A program made the translations under genes and the position numbers. A stretch of DNA of 64,000 nucleotides. Source: Nitzschia sp. pyKryTriq1. Taxonomy: Eukaryota > Bacillariophyta > Bacillariophyceae > Bacillariales > Bacillariaceae. Where the stretch lies: the NCBI GenBank assembly GCA_956465555.1, contig OY101115.1, positions 992,001 through 1,056,000 of the forward strand, given 5' to 3'. The notes under the pieces were generated by a model that ran no database searches, was not told the DNA's origin, and worked only from the letters and a program-made list of their open reading frames with translations. Position 1 is the first letter of the stretch. The number at the start of each line of letters is the position of its first letter. Positions 63,001 through 64,000 of the stretch are shown here, piece after piece.

Positions 63001-64000
63001 TTGAGCTTTGACATATCCTTTGGAGTCAAAGTTGCCGTGCGCAAGTATTCAACGAGTGGCTTTGGGTCACTGCTCCATTTCAAAGTTTCAAGATTAGAAA
63101 AGAGAAAGTCAATTGCAACAGATCTCCGGACCCCAAGTGCAACAAGAAATTCATCGGTGATGCCCAAATGCTTGAGGGTCTGGGATACCTTGTGAAAGTT
63201 CCCAATACCATCGAAGGCTTCCAATTCCGCGGAGTAGAGGTATAGATTAGAAGGACAATCAGCACAGTATGCTGTCGGGATATTGGAATCAAAAGGAATA
63301 CAGCGACGGTCCTTGAAGACCGACTGACAGAAGCCCCCAAAGATGGACTGTTCATGAGCAGGCCGCTGAGCAAATTCAAGACTCAATGTTGATAGCACTT
63401 GCAGGCGAAGCTTCTCATCTTCCGGTTGGCCACCATTCATGCATTGATGGTGACTAATGAATTCGATCCAGATCTCAACAGGCAACGGCTCGAACCAAGC
63501 TCGAAGAGAGGAATCGGTGAGCGTTCTCATACTGACGCTGTCTTGGATCGGCTTTGGAATGATTGAGTCCGGCATTGGTAGAGTGTCGATGGAGAAACCA
63601 CTTGCTGTGCGTATTTTGTCCTTGTCGAGGTAGAACAGAAAGTCTCTGAGCTTGAACACTGGAATAGACTCGCTGTCCGCCTTGTATTGCATGAAGAATT
63701 GGATGTTTTCTTTGATCTGAAGCGACCTTGAGGTGGAAATATTATGACCATGGATTTTGCTGTATCTAACCCACCACTTGAGGAAGCGAATCAGTTGTTC
63801 TTCCTCCAAAACGTCTTGTGCAAGTTTGTTGGACAGGTCATGTAGGTTCAGGGGTTGGCATTGGGCGATCACATTGTGATACTCCTCAGCATTGTCGTAG
63901 ACAATAGACCGTACCACATTGTCTTTGCAAAAGGCCTCCATCCCTTTGTATGGAAGACGGGCGACATCACCCGCAACGACACCACTTCTTGTCAAGACGG
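60038..64000 (-). CDS. C-terminal part of a giant DUF3684/sacsin-like ATPase with CUE and HExxH modules
   Basis: Runs off the right edge, so the N-terminal HSP90-like ATPase head is missing. Two exons: 62093 to beyond 64000, and 60038-62010, with an 82-bp intron (GTAAGG...GATAG) that splits a Glu codon after one base and joins VFHLMI to ENPSAVLSAL. About 1292 residues are visible. The first 640 match the DUF3684 family of large histidine-kinase/HSP90-like ATPases (FLVALGVRRSVAIDFLFSNL, LKTTQYLPCENDVSRMFAPH, RFLVGLGMKVLPPLTEILKY). Then comes a CUE-like ubiquitin-binding helix bundle (FVRALKQMFPSVDENFIRSR), a Gly-rich linker, and at about 60130-60170 a metallopeptidase-like site CHELAHHMASGHNKEHGFYT. 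Probably a chaperone- or protease-like machine. Confidence 0.75.

Noticed and set aside
1-64000. tRNA, rRNA or snRNA genes
   Set aside because: I looked by eye for cloverleaf-type B-box sequences in the gaps and found none convincing; a tRNAscan-SE/Infernal run would settle it.

Overview
This is nuclear DNA from a photosynthetic stramenopile, most likely a diatom and probably a pennate one; the species cannot be named from sequence alone. The evidence is short GT-AG introns (about 49-131 bp), eukaryotic core genes (proteasome, exosome, ER chaperone), complex-plastid presequences (a signal peptide with an Ala-Phe cleavage site, and a twin-arginine thylakoid-lumen signal), a PPi-type phosphofructokinase, an ER retention tail DDEL, and several protein families that I know mainly from diatom genomes. 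There are no operons; genes lie on both strands, often head to head.

Layout. 0-3 kb: the 5' end of a gene leaving the left edge, a small membrane protein, and a decayed Penelope-like retroelement end with a GIY-YIG nuclease. 3-19.8 kb is mostly housekeeping: LRR protein, RPN13/ADRM1 ubiquitin receptor, tail-anchored-like micro-protein, MAPEG/MGST3, centrin-like protein, an acidic protein, exosome RRP43, PPi-phosphofructokinase, HYOU1/GRP170 chaperone, a Tat-targeted CPHC thioredoxin, and proteasome alpha-2. 20-32 kb is accessory: three members of a lineage-specific 'RGLE' family (one with a single-base lesion) and a seven-exon gene joining two O-fucosyltransferase domains. 32-40 kb: a TOD1/MUCI70-like glycosyltransferase and a 2046-residue ankyrin-pseudokinase. 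40-50 kb: satellite repeats, a truncated recombinase-like fragment, a pore-less voltage-sensor protein, a DUF218 protein, a thioredoxin-like ferredoxin and an orphan ORF. 50-64 kb: an HMG-box protein with a split box, an LRR protein, a plastid-type SLC49 transporter, a BTB-like protein, and the C-terminal 1290 or so residues of a giant DUF3684/sacsin-like ATPase with CUE and HExxH metallopeptidase-like modules that leaves the right edge.

The genes do not form one pathway. Proteostasis is over-represented (RPN13, PSMA2, HYOU1, the DUF3684 protein), and so are Golgi-type glycosyltransferases, but I read this as chance neighbourhood. Intergenic DNA is full of short palindromic islands built from TACCGGTA/GTAC/CTAGTAG words. 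The best candidates for new biology are the double O-fucosyltransferase, the DUF3684-CUE-metallopeptidase fusion, the RGLE family, and an intron bordered by an 8-bp direct repeat.
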